NCBI GenBank assembly: GCA_903789505.1
Contig: CAIFEU010000158.1
Location: 1-5,652, forward strand
From: an uncultured Coriobacteriales bacterium
GTDB taxonomy: Bacteria; Actinomycetota; Coriobacteriia; Coriobacteriales; UMGS124
Direction: 5' to 3'
DNA: 5,652 nucleotides
The position numbers and the translations under genes were made by a program. Under the pieces are notes generated by a model, which worked only from the letters and a program-made list of their open reading frames with translations, made no database searches and was not told the DNA's origin. This document shows positions 1 to 5,570 of the stretch, piece after piece (the first letter of the stretch is position 1; every line of letters starts with the position of its first letter).

Positions 1-1194
1 CGCCTCAGCCCGTCGCGGGCGTTTCTCTGCGTCGTCGGCGGGCTCGCGCTCTCATGCCTGCTCTCGCTGGTCGCAGGCTACCTGTCCCCGTACGCGATGG
101 GGGTCGTGAACCTGTTCGTGCCCGCGTTCTCGGTGCTGGCGTACTGGGACGCGACGCACCGCCTCGACGCCGCGGGCAGGTGCGCGCCGCCGCGTCACGG
201 CCTCGACCGCCGCTACGGCGGGCAGCGGCGCGGCGACGTCGTGCAGCTGGGCGCCTCGTTCTTCATGTTCGCGTTCGTCCTGGGCATCACGCTGGGATAT
301 CCCGACGGAGACCCGCGCGAGCTGGGACAGCTGGTCCGCACCGTCCACCAGGCGGTCCTGGTCGCGGTTCTGGTGGGGCTGCTGCTGTGGGTGTTCAGGT
401 GCGGAGGGGCGTTCCGGTTCACGGGGGTGTGGTACTTCGAGAACGTCCTGTTGATCGTCGCGATCGTGCTCCTGACCAGCGACGCGGGCTGGACGCGCTC
501 GCTGGCGACCGCGCTGTTCCTGAGCGCGGAGAGCTTCTTCTACAGCTTCGTCTTCTTCACGAGCTACGCGCTCGGGCGCCACATGAGCCGCCCGCCGATG
601 TTCGTGCTGGTGGTGCTGTACAGCGGCTCGCTCGCGGCGATGGGGCTGGGCAGGCTCTTCTCCACGCTGATTCCGGTGCTGCCCTACGGCGAGGTCGTGA
701 TGTTCGTGGCGATGTCGACGCTGATGGTCGTCGAGATGGTCATGGCCCTGCGCCTGGGAATCTTCAGAGGCGATGAGGCGCTGTTCGGCGAGATAGCCGA
801 CGAGGTCGCCTCGTCGGGGGTCCCCGAGCGCGCACCGGCGCTCGCGGCGGCGGGGGAGCCTCCCGTCGACGCCGACGGCGCGCGGGAGGCGCTTGCCGAG
901 CGCGACATCAGGGCGGCCGCGCCAGGGGAGCTGGCCCACCTCGAGAGCGATATCTACCGCGTGCGCGTCGACGAGCTGCGCGAAGCGCACGGGCTCACCG
1001 ACGTCGAGTGCGAGATCGCGGTGCGCATCGCCCGCGCGCGCAGCCGCTCGGTGATCGCCGCCGAGCTCGGCTACTCGCAGAACACGATCCGCAACTACAC
1101 GCGCTCCCTCTACGCCAAGCTCGGCATCCATTCCAAGCAGCAGCTCGTCGACCTGATGGAGGGGCGGACGGGGGCGGAGGACGAGCTGGCCTGA
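1..1194 (+). CDS. Membrane-anchored LuxR-family transcription regulator, 5' end missing
   Basis: The reading frame is open from the first base to the TGA at 1192-1194, so 397 C-terminal residues are visible and the start lies upstream. Numbering from the first visible residue, hydrophobic stretches suggest about eight membrane segments (near 8-25, 31-46, 78-100, 118-132, 143-160, 167-190, 200-220 and 229-250). A polar, Ala/Glu-rich linker (about 251-320) follows, then a LuxR/NarL-type helix-turn-helix at about 330-392. Its second half reads SQNTIRNYTRSLYAKLGIHS, close to the family pattern for the recognition helix and following turn. Regulators that join a many-helix membrane half to a LuxR DNA-binding domain are abundant in Coriobacteriia (family knowledge). 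The likely role is sensing a membrane or small-molecule signal and controlling nearby genes; the ligand is unknown. A hairpin follows the stop and the next gene is 210 bases away, so it is probably not in one operon with what follows. Confidence 0.88.
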   Translation, partial: RLSPSRAFLCVVGGLALSCLLSLVAGYLSPYAMGVVNLFVPAFSVLAYWDATHRLDAAGRCAPPRHGLDRRYGGQRRGDVVQLGASFFMFAFVLGITLGYPDGDPRELGQLVRTVHQAVLVAVLVGLLLWVFRCGGAFRFTGVWYFENVLLIVAIVLLTSDAGWTRSLATALFLSAESFFYSFVFFTSYALGRHMSRPPMFVLVVLYSGSLAAMGLGRLFSTLIPVLPYGEVVMFVAMSTLMVVEMVMALRLGIFRGDEALFGEIADEVASSGVPERAPALAAAGEPPVDADGAREALAERDIRAAAPGELAHLESDIYRVRVDELREAHGLTDVECEIAVRIARARSRSVIAAELGYSQNTIRNYTRSLYAKLGIHSKQQLVDLMEGRTGAEDELA

Positions 1195-1208
1195 TTCCGC
1201 CGGCGCCC

Positions 1209-1244
1209 GGTGGCAGGGAGCACGTCATGCCCGTGCCTGCCGCC
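1209..1244 (+). terminator. Strong hairpin just after the LuxR-type gene, possible terminator
   Basis: Bases 1209-1217 pair with 1236-1244 (nine pairs, one G-T), then after a three-base bulge (1218-1220) bases 1221-1224 pair with 1232-1235 around a seven-base loop. The hairpin starts 14 bases after the stop codon of the LuxR-type gene. No T-run follows, only a mildly T-containing stretch, so it is not a classical intrinsic terminator. Its position suits 3'-end formation or mRNA protection. The 5' arm also contains a Shine-Dalgarno-like sequence for a possible small ORF at 1227 (see findings). Confidence 0.4.
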
Positions 1245-1391
1245 TCTACCGTCTGCCGTTCCGGTGCCGCGGGCGCCTGCGCGCCCGTGACGCCACCGCT
1301 TTGCGCGCGCGTCGGATAAGCTAGGGGGCGCCCGCCCACGGCGGCGGGGCCGTCGGGTCGGGAACGGCGCCCCGGCGACGGGCGGGGCGAT

Positions 1392-1397
1392 GGGAGG
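1392..1397 (+). promoter_or_regulatory. Ribosome binding site fixing the response regulator start
   Basis: GGGAGG lies seven bases before the ATG at 1405. An in-frame ATG at 1390 would overlap this motif and would add MGGVR in front of the conserved receiver beginning MRLLLAEDE. Response regulators of this family normally begin directly with that hydrophobic strand and acidic pair, so 1405 is the better start. Confidence 0.75.
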
Positions 1398-1404
1398 CGT
1401 CCGC

Positions 1405-2139
1405 ATGAGGCTGCTACTTGCTGAGGACGAGCGCGAGCTCTCGCGGGCGCTCGTGGCGATACTGGAACACGCGGGCTACGTGGTGGACGCCGCCTATGAC
1501 GGCGCGCAGGCGCTCGACGACGTCTCCGCCAACGACTACGATGCCATCGTCCTGGACATCATGATGCCCAAGGTCGACGGCCTCACGGTCCTGCGCAGGC
1601 TGCGCGAGGGCCGCAACGACGTCCCCGTGCTCATGCTCACCGCCAAGTCGGAGATACGCGACCGCGTCGAGGGCCTCGACTCCGGCGCGAACGACTACCT
1701 CACCAAGCCGTTCGCCGCCGCCGAGCTGCTCGCGCGCATCCGCGCCCTGACGCGCGCCAACCCCTCCGAGGCCGTCGCCTCGCCCGGGTTCGGCGACCTC
1801 GAGCTCGACGTCGAGGGCAGGCGCGTCCGGTGCGGGGGGCGGTCCTGCGACCTGACGCAGCGCGAGTTCCAGATGATGGAGGTCCTGCTGCGCAGCCCGG
1901 CGACCAAGGTGTCGGTCGACCAGTTCATGCGCAAGGTCTGGGGAGGCCTCTCCGACGCCGAACCGAGCATCGTGTGGGTCTACATCTCCGGACTGCGCAA
2001 GAAGCTTGCGGGCATCGGCTCGCGCGTCCGGATCGTTGCGACGCGGGGCGTGGGCTATTGCCTGGAGTTCGACGGCGCCCATGACGCCGACGCCCCGGCC
2101 GGCGCCGCGCCCTCGGACGCACCCGGCGGCGCGCGGTGA
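1405..2139 (+). CDS. OmpR/PhoB-type response regulator
   Basis: This 244-residue protein is a DNA-binding response regulator of a two-component system, acting in the cytoplasm. The receiver domain (about 1-118) shows all the expected residues: the acidic pair E7/D8, the phospho-acceptor D51 in VLDIMMPKVDG, T79 in MLTA, and K101 in LTKPF. The winged helix-turn-helix (about 128-222) has the family signature LTQREFQMMEVLL, the helix VWVYISGLRKKL and the wing RGVGYCLE. A disordered tail of about 22 residues rich in Ala, Pro, Asp and Gly follows, ending GGAR; this is a little longer than usual. Phosphorylation by the kinase encoded eight bases downstream should promote dimerisation and DNA binding. 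Likely targets by proximity are its own operon and the polyphosphate polymerase/DUF4956 genes, which is inference. Confidence 0.95.
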   Translation: MRLLLAEDERELSRALVAILEHAGYVVDAAYDGAQALDDVSANDYDAIVLDIMMPKVDGLTVLRRLREGRNDVPVLMLTAKSEIRDRVEGLDSGANDYLTKPFAAAELLARIRALTRANPSEAVASPGFGDLELDVEGRRVRCGGRSCDLTQREFQMMEVLLRSPATKVSVDQFMRKVWGGLSDAEPSIVWVYISGLRKKLAGIGSRVRIVATRGVGYCLEFDGAHDADAPAGAAPSDAPGGAR

Positions 2140-2147
2140 GGCGGGCG

Positions 2148-3623
2148 ATGGACGGTGGCGGGAGGCGCGGCGGGGCGCGCCCCGGCCGGAATGACCGGAA
2201 CCACGACGGTGCGCCGGGCATCGTGCGCGAGCTGCGCCGCAAGTTCGTGGTCTCGGCGATGGCGGCGGTGGCGCTGGTCCTGGTGGGGATCGTCGTCGCG
2301 CTCGACGTGACCTACTACGTGCGCCTGGTCTCGCGTGCTGACGCGCAGCTCGAGGCGGTCGTGGCAAGCGGCGGCTCGCTCGAGGCCCTCGTCGACCAGG
2401 GGTTCGGTCGACAGCCGCCCATGCAGGCGCAGTCCCCGGCGGGCCTCCAGCAGGTGGGTGCATCCCCGGAGGGGTCCGTCGCCCAGTCGCAGGACGCCTC
2501 GGCCGCCTCGTCCTCCTCCGCGGCGGACGCTCCCGCAGTCGTGCAGCAGGGGCAGGCCGGGTCCCCTCCCGGTCGCGGGCTCCTCTCGGCCCTGTTCGGC
2601 GACGCGGGGTTCTCGGCCGAGACTCCTTACGAGATGCGCTTCTTCACCGTGACGATCGGCGCAGACGGCGCGGTCGAGTCCGTCGACGTGTCGCGCATCG
2701 CGTCGGTCGACGAGGCGCAGGCCGCCCAGTTGGCGCTCGAGGTCCAGGACGCGGGCCGCAGTTCGGGGTTCCTGGGGGGCAGGCGCTACCTGGTTTCGGT
2801 CGCCGACGGCTCGACGACGGTCGCGTTCCTCGACTGCACGCAGAACCTCGCGAGCTTCCGCTCGCTGCTGGTGATGAGCGTGTTGGCGGTCGTCCTCGCG
2901 ACCGGCCTGGTGTTCGTGCTGGTGCTCGCGTTCTCGCGCCGCGCGCTTGCCCCCGTGGCCGAGAGCTACCGCCGGCAGCGTCGCTTCATCACCGACGCGA
3001 GCCACGACCTCAAGACGCCGCTTGCGGTGATCGGCGCGTCGACCGACGTGATCGAGATCGAGAGCGGCCCCTCCGAGTGGACGCGCTCGATACGCCACCA
3101 GGTGCAGCGCATGACCGACCTCACCAACGAGCTCGTGACCCTGGCGCGCATGGACGAGGGTGCGGGCTCGCTCTCGCCCGCCGACCTCGACCTCGCCGCC
3201 CTGGCGCGCAAGGTTTCGCGGGACTTCGAGCCGGTCGCCGTCGCCACGGGCCGCGAGATTCGCTGCGACGCACCGGAGGCGCTTCCGTGCCGGGCCGACC
3301 CCGCGCTCCTCGAGCAGGCGGTCTCGCTGCTCGTTGACAACGCGCTCAAGTACTCCACCGAGGGGTCGAACGTGCGCGTCGAGGTCCGTCCGGGGCGGGC
3401 GGGGCGCTCGCGCGTCACCGTGGAGAACGCCTGCGGGCCGGTCGATGCGGGCGAGCATCCCGAGCTCTTCGACCGCTTCTATCGCTCCGACGAGTCGCGT
3501 GCCAGCTCCGAGGGCCACGGAATAGGCCTCGCGGTGGTGCGCGCCATCGCCGAGGCGCACGGCGGCAGCGTCTCGGCGGAGAGCCCCGACGGTGCGTCGA
3601 TGCGCTTTGTCATGGTTCTGTAA
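2148..3623 (+). CDS. Membrane sensor histidine kinase, partner of the response regulator
   Basis: A 491-residue kinase read from ATG 2148, which has GAGG at 2138-2141. GTG 2136, overlapping the response regulator stop as GTGA, is an alternative start adding four residues. A basic N-terminus leads to membrane helix 1 (about 33-58), an extracytoplasmic region (about 59-238) and helix 2 (about 240-262). The extracytoplasmic region contains a Gln/Ser/Ala/Pro-rich stretch (about 87-145) and FLDCT just before helix 2. Only about 20 residues separate helix 2 from the dimerisation domain, too few for a HAMP domain. The H-box is FITDASHDLKTPL with H286. The ATPase domain has N398 in LLVDNALKYS, the F-box LFDRFYR (440-446) and the G2 box GHGIGL (456-461). 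The G1 box is degenerate (VENACGP, 425-431). The short linker and FLDCT resemble a kinase family common in gut Gram-positives. The signal is unknown. Confidence 0.94.
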   Translation: MDGGGRRGGARPGRNDRNHDGAPGIVRELRRKFVVSAMAAVALVLVGIVVALDVTYYVRLVSRADAQLEAVVASGGSLEALVDQGFGRQPPMQAQSPAGLQQVGASPEGSVAQSQDASAASSSSAADAPAVVQQGQAGSPPGRGLLSALFGDAGFSAETPYEMRFFTVTIGADGAVESVDVSRIASVDEAQAAQLALEVQDAGRSSGFLGGRRYLVSVADGSTTVAFLDCTQNLASFRSLLVMSVLAVVLATGLVFVLVLAFSRRALAPVAESYRRQRRFITDASHDLKTPLAVIGASTDVIEIESGPSEWTRSIRHQVQRMTDLTNELVTLARMDEGAGSLSPADLDLAALARKVSRDFEPVAVATGREIRCDAPEALPCRADPALLEQAVSLLVDNALKYSTEGSNVRVEVRPGRAGRSRVTVENACGPVDAGEHPELFDRFYRSDESRASSEGHGIGLAVVRAIAEAHGGSVSAESPDGASMRFVMVL

Positions 3624-3643
3624 GGCCACAGTCAGAATTCAGC

Positions 3644-3676
3644 CCAAAGTTTGGATTTAGGTTGCCCGCGTAGGAT
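3644..3676 (+). promoter_or_regulatory. Possible promoter and operator-like palindrome before the polyphosphate polymerase
   Basis: The stretch after the kinase stop is clearly richer in A/T than anything else in the window. TAGGAT at 3671-3676 matches a -10 element at four of six positions and resembles actinobacterial -10 boxes. TTGGAT at 3651-3656 is a poor -35 with a 14-base spacer, which is short. Overlapping it is the small palindrome CCAAA-G-TTTGG (3644-3654), a possible regulator site. The repeats TCAG (3632-3635, 3639-3642) and TTTGG/TTTAGG (3650-3661) are also there, a layout that could suit an OmpR-type regulator. All are weak individually. Confidence 0.35.
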
Positions 3677-3694
3677 GTGCCGCGACAGCGAAGA

Positions 3695-3724
3695 GGCGGC
3701 CCATGCCGCCCTGACTGAGGGAGG
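3695..3724 (+). promoter_or_regulatory. Leader hairpin and ribosome binding site of the polyphosphate polymerase
   Basis: GGCGGC (3695-3700) and GCCGCC (3705-3710) form a perfect six-pair stem with a four-base loop. Six bases later comes GAGGGAGG (3717-3724), an excellent Shine-Dalgarno motif seven bases before ATG 3732. This motif decides the start over the in-frame TTG 3651, ATG 3675 and ATG 3753, none of which has a comparable site. Confidence 0.6.
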
Positions 3725-3731
3725 CGCGGCC

Positions 3732-4646
3732 ATGATTCCGACGAGAGCGACCATGGGAAGGGGCACCCGCACCCGCGCCGCGCGCGGTGCCGTGCAGACA
3801 TCGTGCGCATCCCGACAGCACGCGCGGGAGGGCGCCGAGGCCTCGGGACGGGTGCCGCAACGGGACTCACAGGAACCCCGGGACCCCCAAGACCCCCGGC
3901 GGGCGCCCCGCGCGGTGCAGTGCGTCTTCAGGCGCCGCGAGACCAAGTACCTGCTCACCGAGGACGAGCGCGCGTCGCTCGAGGCTCTGATCGGCGAGCA
4001 CATGGTGCCCGACGCGCACGGACCCTCGACGACGCGCAGCGTCTATCTCGACACGCCCGACTATCTGCTGGCACGCAGGTCGATCGAGCACCCGCTCTAC
4101 AAGGAGAAGCTCCGCCTGCGCAGCTATCGGGCGCCTGCCGGCGACGACTTGGTCTTCCTCGAGCTCAAGAAGAAGTACGACGGGGTGGTGTACAAGCGGC
4201 GCACCCAGACCCCCTACGACCGCGCGCGGCTGCTCGCCCGCGGCGAGGTGCCGCCCCGGGGCCAGATCGAGCGCGAGATCGCGGCGGCGGTGGCGCGTTA
4301 CGGGGACCCCGCGGCAGGCGGGCTGCGCCCGGCGATGCTCGTCGCGTACGACCGGGTGGCGTTCTACGGCGAGGACGACCCCGACTTCCGCATGACGCTC
4401 GACCGCAACGTCCGCTACCGCACGAGCGACGTCAGGCTCGACGGCACGACCGAGGGGACGCAGGTGCTGGCGCCCGGGCAGACCCTGCTCGAGGTCAAGT
4501 GCGCGGAGGCGATGCCGCTGTGGCTCGTCCGCTGGATGACGGAGCACCGCGTCTTCAGGTCGAGCTTCTCCAAGTACGGCGCCGCGTACAGGCGCGAGGT
4601 CGCCGCCGGGGCGGTCCGGCTCGGCACCGTTGCCCTGTCCGCATAG
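3732..4646 (+). CDS. VTC-domain polyphosphate polymerase
   Basis: A 304-residue protein with a VTC domain (about 62-297), related to the catalytic tunnel domain of yeast Vtc4, which makes inorganic polyphosphate from ATP. Tunnel residues expected in the family are visible: K72 in RRETKY, K126/R128/R130 in YKEKLRLRSY, E144 and K146 in LELKKKYDG, K155-R157 in YKRR, R208 in AYDRVAF, R225 and R228 in DRNVRYR, E254 and K256 in LLEVK, and K281 in SFSKYG. The Vtc4 equivalence is by motif, not by computed alignment. No membrane helix and no SPX domain are present. The first 61 residues are an extra Arg- and Pro-rich segment outside the domain; GTG 3915 (V62) would give a domain-only protein but lacks a ribosome binding site. 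The next gene encodes a DUF4956 membrane protein, a frequent neighbour and probable partner. CYTH-like triphosphate-tunnel enzymes are related, so the exact product is unproven. Confidence 0.92.
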   Translation: MIPTRATMGRGTRTRAARGAVQTSCASRQHAREGAEASGRVPQRDSQEPRDPQDPRRAPRAVQCVFRRRETKYLLTEDERASLEALIGEHMVPDAHGPSTTRSVYLDTPDYLLARRSIEHPLYKEKLRLRSYRAPAGDDLVFLELKKKYDGVVYKRRTQTPYDRARLLARGEVPPRGQIEREIAAAVARYGDPAAGGLRPAMLVAYDRVAFYGEDDPDFRMTLDRNVRYRTSDVRLDGTTEGTQVLAPGQTLLEVKCAEAMPLWLVRWMTEHRVFRSSFSKYGAAYRREVAAGAVRLGTVALSA

Positions 4647-4660
4647 CGCTCCCTATGCGG
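4639..4660 (+). other. Perfect hairpin spanning the polymerase stop codon
   Basis: Bases 4639-4646 (CCGCATAG) and 4653-4660 (CTATGCGG) are exact reverse complements with a six-base loop. The TAG stop codon (4644-4646) is the inner end of the 5' arm. No T-run follows, so a classical intrinsic terminator is unlikely. It could instead slow 3' decay, or be opened by terminating ribosomes. Confidence 0.5.
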
Positions 4661-4676
4661 TTGCCCGCGGGCTGGC

Positions 4677-4705
4677 GGGGCCGCCCTCGGGCGCGCGGAA
4701 CGAGG
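4677..4705 (+). repeat. Intergenic direct repeat, copy 1
   Basis: This 29-base unit begins GGGGCCGCCCTCGGGCG and recurs exactly 60 bases later at 4737-4765 with two mismatches (4694 C against 4754 T; 4699 A against 4759 G). Each copy can form a small four-pair stem (4682-4685 with 4690-4693). It lies in the noncoding spacer between the polymerase and the DUF4956 gene. Confidence 0.7.
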
Positions 4706-4736
4706 CCCCTGGCAGGCGTACCCGCGCCCGCCCCCG

Positions 4737-4765
4737 GGGGCCGCCCTCGGGCGTGCGGGACGAGG
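4737..4765 (+). repeat. Intergenic direct repeat, copy 2
   Basis: Second copy of the 29-base unit, 27 of 29 bases identical to 4677-4705. It ends 25 bases before the GAGAGG ribosome binding site of the DUF4956 gene. Matching stops at both edges, so only this 29-base part of the 60-base period is shared. Confidence 0.7.
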
Positions 4766-4790
4766 AACGAAACTCGAGAGAGCGAAGGAA

Positions 4791-4796
4791 GAGAGG
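4791..4796 (+). promoter_or_regulatory. Ribosome binding site of the DUF4956 gene
   Basis: GAGAGG, itself preceded by AAGGAA, lies seven bases before ATG 4804. The reading frame is open further up, to TTG 4630 inside the polymerase gene, but that would place the repeat region in the protein and has no comparable site. ATG 4804 is therefore preferred. Confidence 0.75.
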
Positions 4797-4803
4797 CTGG
4801 ACG

Positions 4804-5517
4804 ATGTTCGGATCGATTCTCGGCGCCGCGGCGGCTGCCGCCACGGGCACCGCGACCACCACGGCGAGCGACATCAACCCCGTGAGCTTCATCGCGTGCG
4901 TGCTGGCGGCGCTCGCGCTCGGCGTGGCACTCACGGCGGCGTACATGTTCCGCAACCGCTACACCAGGAGCTTCGTCACGACGCTCGCGATTCTGCCGGC
5001 GGTCGTGTGCGTCGTGATCATGATGGTCGACGGCAACATCGGGGCGGGCGTCGCGGTCGCCGGCGCCTTCTCGCTCGTGCGGTTCCGCTCGGCGCCGGGC
5101 AGCGCGCGCGACATCGCGTTCATCTTCCTGGGGATGTGCGTGGGGCTGGTGTGCGGGATGGGGTATCTGGGATACGCGCTGCTCGTGACCATCGTCATCG
5201 GCTCGGCCTACCTCGCGCTGCAGGCCTTCGGCTTCCGCCGCCTCGGGGCGCCCGACGAGCGCCAGCTCACCGTCGTGGTGCCGGAGGACCTCAACTACAC
5301 CGGCCTCATCGACGACATCCTCGACCGCTACACGGCATCTCACGAGCTCACGGGCGTGAGGACGACCAACATGGGGTCGCTGTTCAAGCTGACGTACCGC
5401 ATGCGCATGAACGACGCCGCCCAGGAGCGCGACCTGATCAACGAGATCAGGACCCGCAACGGCAACCTCGAGGTCGCCATCGCCGAGCAGCCGTCGAACG
5501 AGGCGGGCGGGCTGTAG
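4804..5517 (+). CDS. DUF4956-family membrane protein
   Basis: A 237-residue protein. After a short Ala/Thr-rich N-terminus there are hydrophobic segments at about 28-49, 57-75, 79-91, 104-119 and 121-142, giving four or five membrane helices. The stretch MMVDGNIGAGVAVAGAFSLV, followed by RFRSAPGSARDIAFIFLGM and VGLVCGMGYLG, matches my recollection of the DUF4956 core, in which SxVRFR, a conserved R-D and a Gly-rich helix recur. A soluble C-terminal domain (about 152-230) has alternating strand and helix character, including LTVVVPEDL, a helix IDDILDRY, the strand FKLTYRMRM and a second helix, and may be a small ACT- or MgtC-tail-like fold. Biochemical function is not established. Its position directly after a VTC enzyme lacking membrane helices suggests it anchors that enzyme or moves its product across the membrane. 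The spacer carries repeats but no evident promoter, so co-transcription with the polymerase is likely. Confidence 0.88.
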   Translation: MFGSILGAAAAAATGTATTTASDINPVSFIACVLAALALGVALTAAYMFRNRYTRSFVTTLAILPAVVCVVIMMVDGNIGAGVAVAGAFSLVRFRSAPGSARDIAFIFLGMCVGLVCGMGYLGYALLVTIVIGSAYLALQAFGFRRLGAPDERQLTVVVPEDLNYTGLIDDILDRYTASHELTGVRTTNMGSLFKLTYRMRMNDAAQERDLINEIRTRNGNLEVAIAEQPSNEAGGL

Positions 5518-5537
5518 GGGCGCGGCGCCCCGCCGCG
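5517..5537 (+). other. Two competing hairpins at the end of the DUF4956 gene
   Basis: GGGGCG (5517-5522) pairs with CGCCCC (5526-5531) around a three-base loop, starting at the last base of the stop codon. Alternatively CGCGGCG (5521-5527) pairs with CGCCGCG (5531-5537), also with a three-base loop. They share bases and cannot both form. A mildly T-containing stretch (GTTCTGGCTTGG) follows, so a weak terminator is possible. Confidence 0.35.
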
Positions 5538-5570
5538 GCGTTCTGGCTTGGCATTCACGGGACTCGACGA

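Larger units (their letters stand above)
1195..1404 (+). other. Intergenic region upstream of the response regulator, hairpin-rich
   Basis: This 210-base gap holds three possible stem-loops: 1209-1244, 1268-1289 (a perfect six-base core, GGGCGC/GCGCCC, extended by three pairs of which one is G-T), and an eight-base inverted repeat, GGGGCGCC at 1325-1332 with GGCGCCCC at 1366-1373, enclosing a smaller stem (1338-1342 with 1349-1353). The only A/T-rich patch is GATAAGCTAG at 1315-1324, which could hold a -10 element, but I find no -35 at a proper distance. A promoter for the two-component pair is expected here and I cannot place it. A 30-codon ORF (1227-1319) is discussed under findings. Confidence 0.4.

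Noticed and set aside
52..1131. A 359-codon open frame on the - strand opposite the LuxR-type gene
   Set aside because: It is low-complexity, rich in Arg, Glu, His and Gln, and mirrors a well-supported membrane regulator. It is a composition artefact.
1195..1404. A tRNA or other standard RNA gene in the hairpin-rich gap
   Set aside because: No cloverleaf with a T-loop sequence was found; the stems are isolated and do not fit a known RNA family.
1414..2463. A 349-codon open frame on the - strand opposite the response regulator
   Set aside because: It spans the junction of two clearly real + strand genes and has no recognisable motif.
2055..3629. A 524-codon open frame on the - strand across the whole histidine kinase gene
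   Set aside because: The + strand frame carries all the histidine kinase motifs. The antisense translation is Arg/Ala/His-rich with no recognisable domain, as expected for a shadow frame in very GC-rich DNA.
4677..4765. CRISPR array from the repeated 29-base unit
   Set aside because: There are only two copies, no further spacers and no cas genes in the window. The interval between copies is 31 bases, which is CRISPR-like in size, but two copies in a short intergenic spacer are not enough.
4630..4803. Upstream extension of the DUF4956 gene from TTG 4630
   Set aside because: It would overlap the polymerase end, lacks a good ribosome binding site, and gives an Arg/Pro-rich leader unlike a membrane protein start. 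ATG 4804 has GAGAGG seven bases upstream.
3803..4885. A 360-codon + strand frame overlapping the polymerase and the start of the DUF4956 gene
   Set aside because: It is Arg/Pro/Gly-rich, crosses the stop of the polymerase and shows no domain; the VTC motifs lie in the other frame.
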